Part shown: positions 17,501 to 25,713 of the stretch, piece by piece
How positions within the stretch are numbered: position 1 is the stretch's first letter
Layout of the letters: each line of letters begins with the position of its first letter
Assembly: GCF_001426885.1 (NCBI RefSeq)
Contig: NZ_LMFP01000011.1
Coordinates: 241,089 to 305,088 of the forward strand
DNA from: Pelomonas sp. Root1444
GTDB lineage: Bacteria > Pseudomonadota > Gammaproteobacteria > Burkholderiales > Burkholderiaceae_C
Length of the DNA: 64,000 nt
Direction of reading: 5' to 3'
Made by a program: the position numbers and the translations under genes
The notes under the pieces: generated by a model
Database searches by the model: none
Seen by the model: the letters and a program-made list of their open reading frames with translations, nothing else
What the model was told of the DNA's origin: nothing

Positions 17501-17728
17501 GCCTTCATCCTCGGCGTGATGCCGCTGGTGCTCGCCAGCGGCGCCGGCTCGGCCAGCCAGCGCGCCATCGGCACCGGCGTCATGGCCGGCATGATCTCGG
17601 CCACGATGCTGGCCGTCTTCCTCGTGCCGGTGTTCTTCGTCGTCGTGCGCCGCTTCTTCCCCGGCAGCGAACGGCAGCGCAGGCGCGACGCCCACGAGGG
17701 CGAGGAAGAGTCGGGGAGCCAGGCATGA
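14573..17728 (+). CDS. RND efflux pump, HAE-1 family (AcrB/MexB-like)
   Basis: This 1051-residue inner-membrane pump has the standard HAE-1 architecture of 12 membrane segments with two large periplasmic loops. It opens MAQFFINRPIFAWVIALFI, and TM4 carries the proton-relay motif VVDDAIVVVENVER with its paired aspartates. The second half has AKNAVLIIEFAKD. The length is typical (AcrB 1049). It exports hydrophobic and amphiphilic compounds using proton flow. Its stop overlaps the start of the outer-membrane factor gene (ATGA). The substrate range cannot be read from the sequence. Confidence 0.96.
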   Translation: MAQFFINRPIFAWVIALFILVLGGVAVTQLPIAQYPPVAPPSIVLSVSYPGASAQTLEDSVISVIEREMNGSPGLIYMEAVAQADGTGSITLSYDPSTNPDLAQVDVQNRYARAQPRLPQAVIQQGVRVDKANPNFLLFIMMSSSNPGFDPIALGDYASRTVLPEIQRVPGVGQGLLFGTERAMRIWLDPAKLVGFRLAPADVNSAIQAQNAQVSSGSIGDLPNLPGQTIAATVVVRGQLTSVEQFGNIVLRANADGSTVRLKDVARIELGADSYTGRATRLNGVPSVGIGVQLAPSANALQTAKLIKARLKTLEPYFPSGVKASIPYDSSLFIDISISQVVETLIEAVVLVFLVMFLFLQNIRYTIIPTLVVPIALLGSFATLLALGFSINVLTMFGMVLVIGIVVDDAIVVVENVERIMSEEGLSPLKATRKAMSQISGAIVGVTVVLISVFVPLAFFTGSIGNIYRQFAAVMVSAIAFSAFLALSLTPALCATLLKPVEAGHHTSKRGFFGGFNRGFARTAKGYEGWVAKFIHRAVRMGFVYAAVIAAAVLLFQKLPTSFVPNEDQGNILVNVQLPPGATQARTLEVMKQTEDFMLKQPEVDGMVSVVGFSFAGAGQNAGLAFVTLKPWDERHGAEHSAQGLVARAFPALSKIRDAVIFPTSPPPIRDLGRANGFALRLQDRTGHTRAELLAARGQLLAAAAKNPLLNAVRPDGLEDAAQLELSIDRERAMALGLNVGAINAVLGTSLGSSYVNDFPNAGRLQRVIVQADAPARMQPEDLLRLNVLNSAGQPVPLSAFATSKWITGPLQTVRYNGYPTMRIAGEPAKGVSTGTAMAEMEKIAAQLPDGFGYEWTGQSREEKLSGATTFILFGFSLLAVFLCLAALYESWSIPLAVLLVVPLGVLGVVLGANFRGLENDVYFKVGMITIIGLSAKNAVLIIEFAKDLQAHGRSVFDAVREAAHLRFRPIVMTSLAFILGVMPLVLASGAGSASQRAIGTGVMAGMISATMLAVFLVPVFFVVVRRFFPGSERQRRRDAHEGEEESGSQA

Positions 17729-19098
17729 AAACCGCGCTCTCGCTGCTCACCCTCGCGCTGCTGGCCGCCTGCGCCGGCCCGGAGACTAAGAAGCCCAGCG
17801 CCACCGAAGCCGCCCAGGCCGCGCTGCCGGCCCCGGCCTTCCCGAACGCGGGGGGCAGCGGCACCGCGGCCGCCGAACTGCCGTGGGCGCAGGCCTTCCA
17901 GGGCGCGCGGCTGCAGCAACTCATCCCACTGGCGCTGGCCAACAACCGCGACCTGCGCGTGGCCGCCGCCAACATCGAGGCCGCGCGCGCCACTGCCGCC
18001 GCGCGCGATGCCGACCTCTGGCCCACCGTCAACGCCGGCCTCACCGGCTCGCGCGTGCCCAATGCCAGCGGCGGCATCACCAGCACTTACCAGGCCGGCC
18101 TGCAGGTCAGCGCCTACGAGGTCGACCTGTTCGGCCGCCTGCGCAGCCTCGGCAGCGCCGCGCAGGCCCAGCTGCTGGCCGCCGAGGCCAACCAACTGGC
18201 GGTGCGCAACGCGCTGGTCGCCGCCGTCGCCACGGCCGAGATCGCGCTGCAGGCCGACGAGGCGCTGCTCAAGCTCACACGCGACACGCTGGCCAGCCGC
18301 GAGCAGTCGCTGGGCCTGATCCGCCAGCGCTTCGACGGTGGCATCGCGAGCGAGCTGGACCTGCGCGCGGGCGAGTCCGCGCTGCAGGCCGCGCGCGTGG
18401 CGCTGGCCCAGACGCAGCGCCAGCGCGCGCTGGACGAGAACGCGCTGGTGCTGCTGCTGGGCTCGGCGCTGCCGCCCGGCCTGCCCGCGCCGACCGGGCT
18501 GCTGGCCGACTTCGAGCCCCTGGCCGAGCTGCCCACCGGCGTACCCAGCGAGGTGCTGACGCGCCGGCCGGACATCCGCCAGGCCGAGGCGCAGCTGGCC
18601 GCCGCCGACGCCAACATCGGCGCCGCCCGGGCCGCCTTCCTGCCGCGCATCACGCTGACCGGCAGCTTCGGCACGGCGAGCAGCGAGCTGTCGGGCCTGT
18701 TCAAGAACTCGGTGTGGAGCTTCGCGCCGTCGCTGATCCAGCCGCTGTTCGACGCCGGCCGCAACCGCGCCAACCTGGCCGGCGCCCGTGCCGCGCGGGA
18801 TGCGGCGACGGCGCAGTACGAGAAGGCTGTCCAGTCCGCCTTCCGTGACGTGGCCGACGCGCTGGCCGGCCGCGCGACGCTGGGCGAGCAGCGCGCCGCG
18901 CAGGGCGCGCTGGTGGACGCCGAGGCGCGCCGCCTGGCGCTGGCCGAGGAGCGTTACCGCGCCGGCATCGCCAGCTCGCTGGACGTGCTGGACGCGCAGC
19001 GCTCGCTGTTCGCCGCCCAGCAGGCGCTGGTGCAGGTGCAGAGCCAGCGGGCCCAGAATCTGGTGGCCGTCTATCGTGTACTGGGTGGAGGAAGCTGA
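17725..19098 (+). CDS. RND outer-membrane factor (OprM/NodT family lipoprotein)
   Basis: This 457-residue protein has a lipobox (LALLAAC, Cys16) and two repeated OEP domains. The helical hairpin segments are visible as AANIEAARATAAARDADLWP and its second-half counterpart LAAADANIGAARAAFLPRITL. The conserved LTRRPDIRQAEAQL motif is the hallmark of the OprM/NodT branch. It forms the trimeric outer-membrane channel for the pump encoded just upstream, with which it overlaps by 4 bases. An esterase gene follows after 2 bases. Confidence 0.95.
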   Translation: MKTALSLLTLALLAACAGPETKKPSATEAAQAALPAPAFPNAGGSGTAAAELPWAQAFQGARLQQLIPLALANNRDLRVAAANIEAARATAAARDADLWPTVNAGLTGSRVPNASGGITSTYQAGLQVSAYEVDLFGRLRSLGSAAQAQLLAAEANQLAVRNALVAAVATAEIALQADEALLKLTRDTLASREQSLGLIRQRFDGGIASELDLRAGESALQAARVALAQTQRQRALDENALVLLLGSALPPGLPAPTGLLADFEPLAELPTGVPSEVLTRRPDIRQAEAQLAAADANIGAARAAFLPRITLTGSFGTASSELSGLFKNSVWSFAPSLIQPLFDAGRNRANLAGARAARDAATAQYEKAVQSAFRDVADALAGRATLGEQRAAQGALVDAEARRLALAEERYRAGIASSLDVLDAQRSLFAAQQALVQVQSQRAQNLVAVYRVLGGGS

Positions 19099-19100
19099 CC

Positions 19101-20081
19101 ATGCGCCGTCTCTTGTATGCCGTTGTCCTCGTCCTGCTGCTGCCCGCAGCACAAGCCCAGGAAACGCTGCGCGAGCGCCTCAAGGCCCGTGCCGAGCAGC
19201 GGCGCGCCGACAAGGCGAATGAGGCGCCAGCCAAGGGCGGCTTGCAGGACATCCAGGTTCAGGGCCGCAAGGTGCTTGTCCACCTGCCGACCGGTTATGA
19301 CGCCAGCAAGCCCGCGCCGCTGGTGCTGGCCTTCCACGGCGGCGGCGGGCATGCCGAGTACATGGCCGACGACGAGAAGTACGGCCTGCAACGCAAGGCC
19401 GACGAGGCCGGCTTCGTCGTCGCCTTCCCCAATGGGTACAGCAAGCTGCCGGGCGGCAAATTCGCCACCTGGAATGCCGGCGGCTGCTGCGGTGATGCGC
19501 GCGACCGCAATGTCGACGACGTCGGCTTCGCGCGCGCCGTCGTCACCGCCATCAAGGGCCGCTACAGCATCGACGCCGGCCGCGTGTTCGCCACCGGCAT
19601 GTCCAACGGCGGCATGCTCAGCCACCGGCTGGCCTGCGAGGCGGCCGACGTGTTCCGCGCCGTCGCCTCCGTGGCCGGCACCGACGCAACCGCGAACTGC
19701 ACGCCGAGCAAGCCCATCTCGGTGCTGCACATCCACGCCAAGGACGACGACCATGTGCTCTTCAACGGCGGTGCCGGCGCAGGCGCCTTCCGCGACGAGA
19801 GCAAGGTCATGGCCTTCCCCTCCGTGCCCGACACCATCGCGCGCTGGGTGCAGCGCGACCACTGCGCCGCGCCGCCGCAGCGCACGCTCGACAGGCCGGG
19901 GGCCTACTGCGAGACCTACAGCGGCTGCACCGGCGGCACGCACGTGCAGCTCTGCGTCACCGACACCGGCGGCCACTCCTGGCCCGGCGCCGACAGCGTG
20001 CGCCGCGGCAAGCCTGCCGCCTCGCGCGCGCTGGACGCGAACGACGTGATCTGGCGTTTCTTCGAACAGGCGTCCCAGTGA
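19101..20081 (+). CDS. secreted LpqC/PHB-depolymerase-like esterase
   Basis: This 326-residue protein has a signal peptide ending near AAQAQ (residue 20) and a CE1-type alpha/beta-hydrolase domain. The oxyanion segment is VLAFHGGGG, the nucleophile elbow GMSNGGM, and the His-containing end TGGHSWPGAD. Paired cysteines (AGGCCGD, SGCTGGTHVQLC) fit a periplasmic or extracellular location. The family includes feruloyl/acetylxylan esterases and PHB depolymerases. The ATG is 2 bases beyond the stop of the outer-membrane factor, so it appears to be the fourth gene of the RND operon. Confidence 0.88.
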   Translation: MRRLLYAVVLVLLLPAAQAQETLRERLKARAEQRRADKANEAPAKGGLQDIQVQGRKVLVHLPTGYDASKPAPLVLAFHGGGGHAEYMADDEKYGLQRKADEAGFVVAFPNGYSKLPGGKFATWNAGGCCGDARDRNVDDVGFARAVVTAIKGRYSIDAGRVFATGMSNGGMLSHRLACEAADVFRAVASVAGTDATANCTPSKPISVLHIHAKDDDHVLFNGGAGAGAFRDESKVMAFPSVPDTIARWVQRDHCAAPPQRTLDRPGAYCETYSGCTGGTHVQLCVTDTGGHSWPGADSVRRGKPAASRALDANDVIWRFFEQASQ

Positions 20082-20136
20082 GCGACGCCCGCGGACGCCA
20101 CGCCAATCCACTGCAACCCACCCGCGCAGCAGGCAC

Positions 20137-20166
20137 TTGACAACGTTGTCAGGCCTCATGCAAGAT
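20137..20166 (+). promoter_or_regulatory. predicted sigma-70 promoter of the thioredoxin/MFS operon
   Basis: A perfect -35 hexamer TTGACA at 20137-20142 is followed after 18 bases by CAAGAT at 20161-20166, a 3/6 match to the -10 consensus. Transcription would begin near 20173 and lead into the thioredoxin gene at 20226. Two operator-like palindromes overlap this promoter, one on the -35 and one on the predicted start. Confidence 0.5.
20138..20151. promoter_or_regulatory. LacI-family operator-like palindrome O1
   Basis: TGACAACGTTGTCA is a perfect 14-base palindrome with the central CG typical of operators bound by LacI/GalR-family repressors. It covers the -35 hexamer of the predicted promoter. 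Its centre is 33 bases from that of O2, about three helical turns, which would place both dimers on the same DNA face. Confidence 0.65.
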
Positions 20167-20170
20167 GGCT

Positions 20171-20184
20171 TGAAACCGCTTTCA
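20171..20184. promoter_or_regulatory. LacI-family operator-like palindrome O2
   Basis: TGAAACCGCTTTCA has 5-base inverted arms around a CG-containing centre (one extra matching base each side) and fits the general LacI/CcpA-type pattern TGNAANCGNTTNCA. It lies over the predicted transcription start of the thioredoxin/MFS operon. No LacI-family gene is present in the window, so the regulator must be encoded elsewhere. Confidence 0.6.
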
Positions 20185-20225
20185 AACATCTCAAGACGCG
20201 CCCTCCTGACGTAAAAGCCACCACC

Positions 20226-20684
20226 ATGCGCTTCCTTCCCACCGCCCTCCTCCTGACCGCGAGCTTGGCCGTGCACGCCGGCCCACCCGCCATTTACGAC
20301 GAAGCCGCCGACGCCAAGGCCGCCATCCGCACCATGCTGGCCGAAGCCGAGAAGGCCAAACTGCCGGTGCTGGTGGTGTTCGGCGCCAACTGGTGCGGCG
20401 ACTGCCGCATGCTGGACGCCACCTTCAAGAGCGGTCCCAGCGCCCCGCTGATCGCCAAGAGCTTCAAGGTCGTCAAGGTGGACGTGGGCCGCTTCGACCG
20501 CAACGTCGACATCGCCGAGGGCTACCGGGTGCCGCTGAAGAAGGGCATCCCCGCCGTCGCCGTGCTGTCGCCGCAAGGCAAGCTGCTGTACGCCACCGAA
20601 GGCGGCGAACTGGCCGACGCCCGCAAGATGGGCGACCAGGGCGTCTACGACTTCTTCACCCGCGTGACCGCTTCGGCCAAGTGA
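20226..20684 (+). CDS. periplasmic thioredoxin-family protein
   Basis: This 152-residue protein has a signal peptide (cleavage near LAVHAG, residue 19) and a thioredoxin fold with the redox motif WCGDC (residues 57-61) and the cis-proline in GIPAVAVLSP. The WCGDC variant and the preceding VLVVFGANW resemble thioredoxin_7/DUF953-like reductants rather than classical WCGPC thioredoxin. The last codon overlaps the GTG start of the MFS gene. Two LacI-type palindromes precede it, suggesting sugar-responsive expression. The redox partner is unknown. Confidence 0.88.
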   Translation: MRFLPTALLLTASLAVHAGPPAIYDEAADAKAAIRTMLAEAEKAKLPVLVVFGANWCGDCRMLDATFKSGPSAPLIAKSFKVVKVDVGRFDRNVDIAEGYRVPLKKGIPAVAVLSPQGKLLYATEGGELADARKMGDQGVYDFFTRVTASAK

Positions 20685-21865
20685 CCCAGCCTGCAGTTCC
20701 GTCTGCCGCCGCGGCGTCTGCGGCGGTAGCGCCATCGCTCGCCGGCGCGTCCATCGCGCTGCGCACGCAGTTCTTCGTCATGGGCGTACTGTTCGCCACC
20801 TGGGGCGTGCACGTGCCCATCGTCAAGGCCCACTACGGCCTGGGCGAGCAGACGCTGGCCCTGGCCATGCTCGCCAGCGGCGTCGGCGCGTTGGCGGCGC
20901 TGGCCTATGCCGGCCGCATCGTCGGCCGCTACGGGCCGCGTGCCGTGGCCGCCGTCATGGGTTGCATCAGCTGCGCGGCGATCGCCGGCCTGGAGGCCTC
21001 GACGCAGTACGCGGCGCTGATCGCCGTCATGCTGGTCTTCGGCAGTTTCGGCAGCCTGTTCGACGTGTCCCTGAGCGCCGAGGCCAGCGAGATCGAGCGG
21101 CTGTCGGGCAAGCCGATGATGAGCGGCTTCCACGGCATGTTCAGCCTCGGGGGCATGGCCGGCGCCGGCCTCGGCAGCGCCGTACCGGCCCTGGGCCTGA
21201 GCCCGGTCAGCCATCTGCTGCTGGCCACCGGCCTGTGCGCCGCCGCCATCCTCGTCGCCAGCCGCGCCATGCTGCCCTTGCCCGAGAAGCAGGCGGAAGC
21301 GAAGCAGCCCCTCAGCCTGCCGCGCGGCCCGCTGCTGCTGCTGGGCGTGCTCGCGTCCATGGGCCTGATCGCCGAGGGCGCGATGTACGACTGGAGCGTG
21401 CTCTTCATGAAGCAGGAGCGCGCCAGCGACGCCAGCACCGCGGCGCTGGCCTATGCCAGCTTCAGCGCCGCGATGGCGGCCGGCCGCTTCGGCGGCGACT
21501 GGGTGCGCGCCCGCCTGGCGCCGCGCCGGCTGCTGCGCGCCAGCGGCGTGCTCGCCGCGGCCGGCATGGCGCTCGCGCTGGCGGTGCCTTCGCCGCTCGT
21601 CGCCCTCGCCGGCTTCGCCCTCGTCGGCCTGGGCCTGTCCAACGTCGTGCCCATGCTGTTCAGCGCGGCCTCGCAGGTGCCCGGCGTGTCGCCCGCCCAT
21701 GGCATCGCCGCCGTCTCGGGCGTGGGCTACCTCGGCATGATGGCCGGCCCGCCGCTGATCGGCCTGGTGGCCGAGCACTCCTCGCTGACCGCGGGGCTGC
21801 TGGTCGTCGTCGTGTTTGCGATGTTCATGGCGGTGTCGGCGAAGCGGGCGCTGCGGGGGGCCTGA
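20681..21865 (+). CDS. MFS transporter (YbjJ-like)
   Basis: This 394-residue membrane protein has about 12 hydrophobic segments of the major facilitator fold, including FFVMGVLFATWGVHVPIVKA as TM1 and the loop AGRIVGRYGPRAVA after TM2. Its overall shape, with the SGFHGMFSLGGMAGAGLGS segment, is like the E. coli YbjJ group, whose substrates are undefined. The GTG at 20681 is preferred because it overlaps the thioredoxin stop (GTGA) and leaves a short cytoplasmic N-terminus. The next in-frame ATG is inside TM1. Confidence 0.85.
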   Translation: MTQPAVPSAAAASAAVAPSLAGASIALRTQFFVMGVLFATWGVHVPIVKAHYGLGEQTLALAMLASGVGALAALAYAGRIVGRYGPRAVAAVMGCISCAAIAGLEASTQYAALIAVMLVFGSFGSLFDVSLSAEASEIERLSGKPMMSGFHGMFSLGGMAGAGLGSAVPALGLSPVSHLLLATGLCAAAILVASRAMLPLPEKQAEAKQPLSLPRGPLLLLGVLASMGLIAEGAMYDWSVLFMKQERASDASTAALAYASFSAAMAAGRFGGDWVRARLAPRRLLRASGVLAAAGMALALAVPSPLVALAGFALVGLGLSNVVPMLFSAASQVPGVSPAHGIAAVSGVGYLGMMAGPPLIGLVAEHSSLTAGLLVVVVFAMFMAVSAKRALRGA

Positions 21866-21899
21866 CGCCAACGCCGGGCGCGCAGCCCTGCTTACCGAC

Positions 21900-22115
21900 C
21901 TACCGCTTCGTCTTGCGCCGGTTCCGCGGCTGGGCCGCGCCAGTCAGCGCGCCCGTCCAGAAGCTCATCACCTCCTGCGTTGCCTGCGTGATGGCGGCGC
22001 TGCCCTGCCGCTTCGCGCTGGCAGCGATCTGACCGCGCGCCTGGCCGGCGGCGGAATGGGCGGCGCTCAGCCACATGCTCATGAACGGGTTCTTCTTCAG
22101 CCAGGGATTGGCCAT
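21900..22115 (-). CDS. conserved small protein, 71 residues
   Basis: This small basic protein opens MANPWLKKNPFMSMWLSAAH and ends in a lysine/arginine tail (PRNRRKTKR). It has a phasin-like alternation of Ala, Gln and Ser. A strong ribosome binding site (TCCAAGGAGA) lies just upstream of the ATG at 22115, which rules out the longer upstream frames. I recall similar short proteins in related Burkholderiales but know of no function. It is convergent with the MFS gene. Confidence 0.7.
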   Translation of the reverse strand: MANPWLKKNPFMSMWLSAAHSAAGQARGQIAASAKRQGSAAITQATQEVMSFWTGALTGAAQPRNRRKTKR

Positions 22116-22278
22116 GCGAATCTCCTTGGAGGTTGGCCTGCATGCTGACCCATCCATGAAGGTCCAACGGTCGGACGACGCGGATGCTGACGTAGGCGTA
22201 CAGGCGCCATAGCCTTCACGGCGCTCACGCCGTCGTCCTACAGGCCAGTGCCATGCCGCAGCGCATATTCATGCCACC

Positions 22279-24903
22279 GTGAAGAAGCAGCCCCTCCCCA
22301 CCACGGGCTTCGTGCGCGTCCGCGGCGCGCGCGAGCACAACCTGAAGAACGTCGACGTGGACGTGCCCCGCGATGCGCTGGTGGTGTTCAGCGGCGTGTC
22401 CGGCTCCGGCAAATCGTCGCTCGCGTTCGCCACCATCTATGCCGAGGCGCAGCGGCGCTACTTTGAATCCGTCGCGCCCTATGCGCGCCGGCTCATTGAC
22501 CAGGTCGGCGTGCCGGCGGTGGACTCGATCGACGGACTGCCACCGGCCGTGGCCCTGCAGCAGCAGCGCGGCACGCCCAGCACGCGCTCGTCGGTGGGCA
22601 GCGCGACCTCGCTGTCCAGCCTGCTGCGCATGCTGTATTCGCGCGCCGGCCACTACCCGGCCAGGCAGCCCATGCTGTACGCGGAGGACTTCTCGCCCAA
22701 CACGCCGCAGGGCGCCTGCCCGACCTGCCACGGCCTGGGCCGCGTCTACGAAGTGACCGAGCAGTCCATGGTGCCGGACCCGTCGCTCACCATCCGCGAG
22801 CGCGCCGTCGCCGCCTGGCCGCCGGCCTGGCATGGACAGAACCTGCGCGACATCCTCGTCACGCTGGGCCACGACGTGGACAAGCCCTGGCGCGACCTGC
22901 CCAGGAAGACGCGCGACTGGATCCTCTTCACCGACGAGCAGCCCACCGTGCCGGTGTACGCCGGCTTCACACCCGCCGAAACGCGCGCCGCGCTGCGCAG
23001 CAAGATGGAGCCGAGCTACCAGGGCACTTTCATGGGCGCACGCAAATACGTGCTGCACACCTTCGCGACGACCCAGAGCGCACTGATGAAGCGCCGGGTC
23101 TCGCGCTACATGGTGGCCAGCGACTGCCCCGCCTGCCAAGGCAAGCGGCTCAAGCGCGAGGCGCTGTCGGTGACCTTCGAGGGGCTGGACATCGGCGAGC
23201 TGTCACACATGCCGCTGCGCAAGCTGGCGGACGTGCTGCGACCGGTGGCGGCGGGCAGCGCGCACGCGGCGGTGCAAGGCCACGGCGTCAGCCGGGCGAC
23301 GTCCAAGGCGCACACCGCGCAGCGCGTGGCGGCCGGCGGCCATGCGCATGCCGCCGCGCCCGACGTGCGTCGCACGCCCAACCTGTCGGAAGAAAAGCTC
23401 ATCGCCGCCCAGCGCATCGCGCAGGACATGCTGGCGCGCATCACGACGCTGAACGAACTGGGCCTGGGCTATCTGTCGCTGGACCGCGGCACGCCCACGC
23501 TCTCCAGCGGGGAACTGCAGCGGCTGCGGCTGGCCACGCAGATCCGCTCCAACCTGTTCGGCGTCATCTACGTGCTGGACGAGCCCTCCGCCGGCCTGCA
23601 TCCGGCCGATGGCGAGGCGCTGCTGAAGGCGCTGAAGGACCTGAAGGCTGCGGGCAATTCGCTGTTCATCGTCGAGCACGACCTGGGCCTGATGCGCGAG
23701 GCGGACTGGATCGTCGACGTCGGCCCCGAGGCCGGGGAACTGGGCGGCCAGGTGCTCTACAGCGGCCCGCCGGCCGGGCTTCAGGCGGTACCGGCCTCGC
23801 GCACGGCCGCCTACCTGTTTCCGCGCCATCACGCGAAACGCCCACCCCGCCGCGCACCGCGTGGCTGGCTCAAGCTCGCCGGCGTCACGCGCAACAACCT
23901 GCGCGGTGTCGACGTCGACTTCCCGCTCGGCTGCTTCACCGCCGTGACCGGCATCTCGGGCTCGGGCAAATCCAGCCTCGTCAGCCAGGCACTCGTCGAT
24001 CTCGTCAGCCAGGCGCTGGGGCATGAACCGCCCGCGCCGGCGGAAGACGACGATGCCGATGAGCCGGCGCGCGAGGTCACGCACGGCCGCATTGCCGCCG
24101 GCGCCGAGCACATCCGCCGCCTCGTACAGGTGGACCAGAAGCCCATCGGCCGCACGCCGCGCTCCAACCTCGCCACCTACACGGGCCTGTTCGACCACGT
24201 GCGCAAGCTCTTCGCCGCCACGCCTGCGGCGCGCGCCAAGCGCTTCGACGCCGGCCGCTTCTCGTTCAACGTCGCCAAAGGCCGCTGCGAGACCTGCGAA
24301 GGCGAGGGCTTCGTCAGCGTGGAACTGCTGTTCATGCCCAGCGTCTACGCCCCCTGCCCCGCCTGCCACGGCGCGCGCTACAACGAGGCGACGCTGAAGG
24401 TGCTGCTGCGCGACAAGAGCATCGCCGACGTGCTGCGCATGACGGTGGACGAGGCGCTGGCCTTCTTTGCCGGGGACGCGGCGCTGTCCCGGCCGCTGGC
24501 GCTGCTGCAGCAGATCGGGCTTGGGTATCTGCGGCTGGGCCAGCCCGCGACCGAACTGTCAGGCGGTGAGGCCCAGCGCATCAAGCTGGCAACCGAGCTG
24601 CAGCGGGCGCAGCGCGGCAACACGCTGTACGTGCTGGACGAACCGACGACCGGGCTGCATCCGTCGGATGTGGACAAGCTGCTGGTGCAATTGAACGGCC
24701 TGGTGGATGCGGGCAACACGGTCGTCGTCGTCGAGCACGAGATGCGCGTCGTGGCGGCGTGCGACTGGGTGATCGACGTCGGGCCTGGGGCGGGAGAAGA
24801 CGGTGGGACGATGGTGGCCCGCGGCGCGCCGGAAGACGTGGCGGGCGCGAAGGCGGGCCGGACGGGGCCGTACCTTGCGCGGGAGCTGGGCGTGGGCGAG
24901 TGA
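22279..24903 (+). CDS. UvrA-like ABC ATPase (UvrA2 type)
   Basis: This 874-residue protein has two ABC modules in UvrA order. The first has Walker [13 protein letters not shown], an altered signature [13 protein letters not shown] and Walker [14 protein letters not shown]. The second has [26 protein letters not shown] and [13 protein letters not shown]. Zinc-site pairs are CPTC, CPAC and CETC/CPAC. It is shorter than canonical UvrA (about 940) and has an Ala/His-rich insert near residues 335-375. It starts at GTG 22279; no in-frame ATG precedes the Walker A. The family includes resistance-associated UvrA paralogues; the role here is not shown. Confidence 0.88.
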   Translation: MKKQPLPTTGFVRVRGAREHNLKNVDVDVPRDALVVFSGVSGSGKSSLAFATIYAEAQRRYFESVAPYARRLIDQVGVPAVDSIDGLPPAVALQQQRGTPSTRSSVGSATSLSSLLRMLYSRAGHYPARQPMLYAEDFSPNTPQGACPTCHGLGRVYEVTEQSMVPDPSLTIRERAVAAWPPAWHGQNLRDILVTLGHDVDKPWRDLPRKTRDWILFTDEQPTVPVYAGFTPAETRAALRSKMEPSYQGTFMGARKYVLHTFATTQSALMKRRVSRYMVASDCPACQGKRLKREALSVTFEGLDIGELSHMPLRKLADVLRPVAAGSAHAAVQGHGVSRATSKAHTAQRVAAGGHAHAAAPDVRRTPNLSEEKLIAAQRIAQDMLARITTLNELGLGYLSLDRGTPTLSSGELQRLRLATQIRSNLFGVIYVLDEPSAGLHPADGEALLKALKDLKAAGNSLFIVEHDLGLMREADWIVDVGPEAGELGGQVLYSGPPAGLQAVPASRTAAYLFPRHHAKRPPRRAPRGWLKLAGVTRNNLRGVDVDFPLGCFTAVTGISGSGKSSLVSQALVDLVSQALGHEPPAPAEDDDADEPAREVTHGRIAAGAEHIRRLVQVDQKPIGRTPRSNLATYTGLFDHVRKLFAATPAARAKRFDAGRFSFNVAKGRCETCEGEGFVSVELLFMPSVYAPCPACHGARYNEATLKVLLRDKSIADVLRMTVDEALAFFAGDAALSRPLALLQQIGLGYLRLGQPATELSGGEAQRIKLATELQRAQRGNTLYVLDEPTTGLHPSDVDKLLVQLNGLVDAGNTVVVVEHEMRVVAACDWVIDVGPGAGEDGGTMVARGAPEDVAGAKAGRTGPYLARELGVGE

Positions 24904-24917
24904 GCGTGGATCGAGCA

Positions 24918-24978
24918 GGGGCGGAATGCTCGTCATCGGCGCAGGCCGATCCCCGGCCTGCGCAGCGTCATCCGCCCC
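24918..24978. terminator. nested inverted repeat between convergent genes
   Basis: A perfect 10-base stem (GCGCAGGCCG at 24939-24948 with its complement at 24954-24963, 5-base loop) lies inside a second inverted repeat, GGGGCGGA at 24918-24925 and TCCGCCCC at 24971-24978. It sits between the UvrA-like gene and the convergent PNPOx-like gene. There is no T-tract, so it may stop transcription inefficiently or be a small repeat element. Confidence 0.4.
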
Positions 24979-25000
24979 AAACGCCACGGACCGCTCTGTG

Positions 25001-25546
25001 TCAGAGCTTCAGGTTGCCGTGCACGCCTTCATCGACCCGCTGGCCGGTGATGGCGCCGAACAGCATCTTGATGCCGGCGACGGCGCTGCCGTGGCGGTTG
25101 TCCCAGTACTCGCCACTGACGGGATCGACCCGCAGCAGGCTGATGCGCGGGTCGTTCTCGCCCTCGGTGAACCAGGCCCGCAGCTTCGGGCTCCAGAGCC
25201 GGTGGATGGTGGCTTGGTCGGTCACGATGGTCGTGGTGCCGTCGAGCTTGAGATGGCCGGCGTTGTCGCCCTCCTTGAAAAACAGCGTGACGCGCGGGTC
25301 GCGGTCCAGTTCGATGTTCTTCAGGCTGTCGACCTCGGTGAAGAACCACAGCACGCCGCCCTCTTCGACCTCGGTCACTGTCATGGGCCGCGCGTGCAGT
25401 TCGGACGACATGCTGAATGTGCAGAAAAAGCAGCTGTCGCCCGCCGCGACCAGGTCGGCGATCTTGCGGGCAGCCGCCGGGCCGCTCAGGTCTTGCTCGG
25501 TGCTGGACTCGTTGTCGGACGGTGTGCCGCGGGTGGCGTCTTGCAT
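25001..25546 (-). CDS. pyridoxamine 5'-phosphate oxidase-like (general stress) protein
   Basis: This 181-residue protein has the split-barrel flavin-binding fold of the PNPOx-like superfamily: CFFCTFSMSSELHARPM (strand 1-2 region), GVLWFFTEVDSLKNIELDRDPRVTLFF and the C-terminal YWDNRHGS. It most resembles the general stress protein 26 group. The FMN or F420 cofactor and the substrate are not evident. The first 20 residues are polar and probably disordered. It is convergent with the UvrA-like gene and divergent from DUF4142. Confidence 0.85.
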   Translation of the reverse strand: MQDATRGTPSDNESSTEQDLSGPAAARKIADLVAAGDSCFFCTFSMSSELHARPMTVTEVEEGGVLWFFTEVDSLKNIELDRDPRVTLFFKEGDNAGHLKLDGTTTIVTDQATIHRLWSPKLRAWFTEGENDPRISLLRVDPVSGEYWDNRHGSAVAGIKMLFGAITGQRVDEGVHGNLKL

Positions 25547-25713
25547 TTCGGCTCCTTCGGTTGCGTTGGGCCTCAGCGTAGGCAGGGCCGGCGGAGCGGG
25601 ATGTCGGCCTGCATGACGGGACGCTGTCGGAACGCGCCGGGCCGCTCTCCTGCGGCCGCGGGCATGCGGGTTGCCTGTGCTGTCCCCTCAACCACTGACG
25701 CTCAGGAGTCACC

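Noticed and set aside
22270-22281. Three-codon frame ATG-CCA-CCG-TGA overlapping the UvrA-like GTG start as a leader
   Set aside because: It has no ribosome binding site and is too short to distinguish from chance.
24939-24963. Possible attachment site or mobile-element end at the nested inverted repeat
   Set aside because: No integrase, transposase or target duplication is present nearby; a terminator-like role between convergent genes is simpler.
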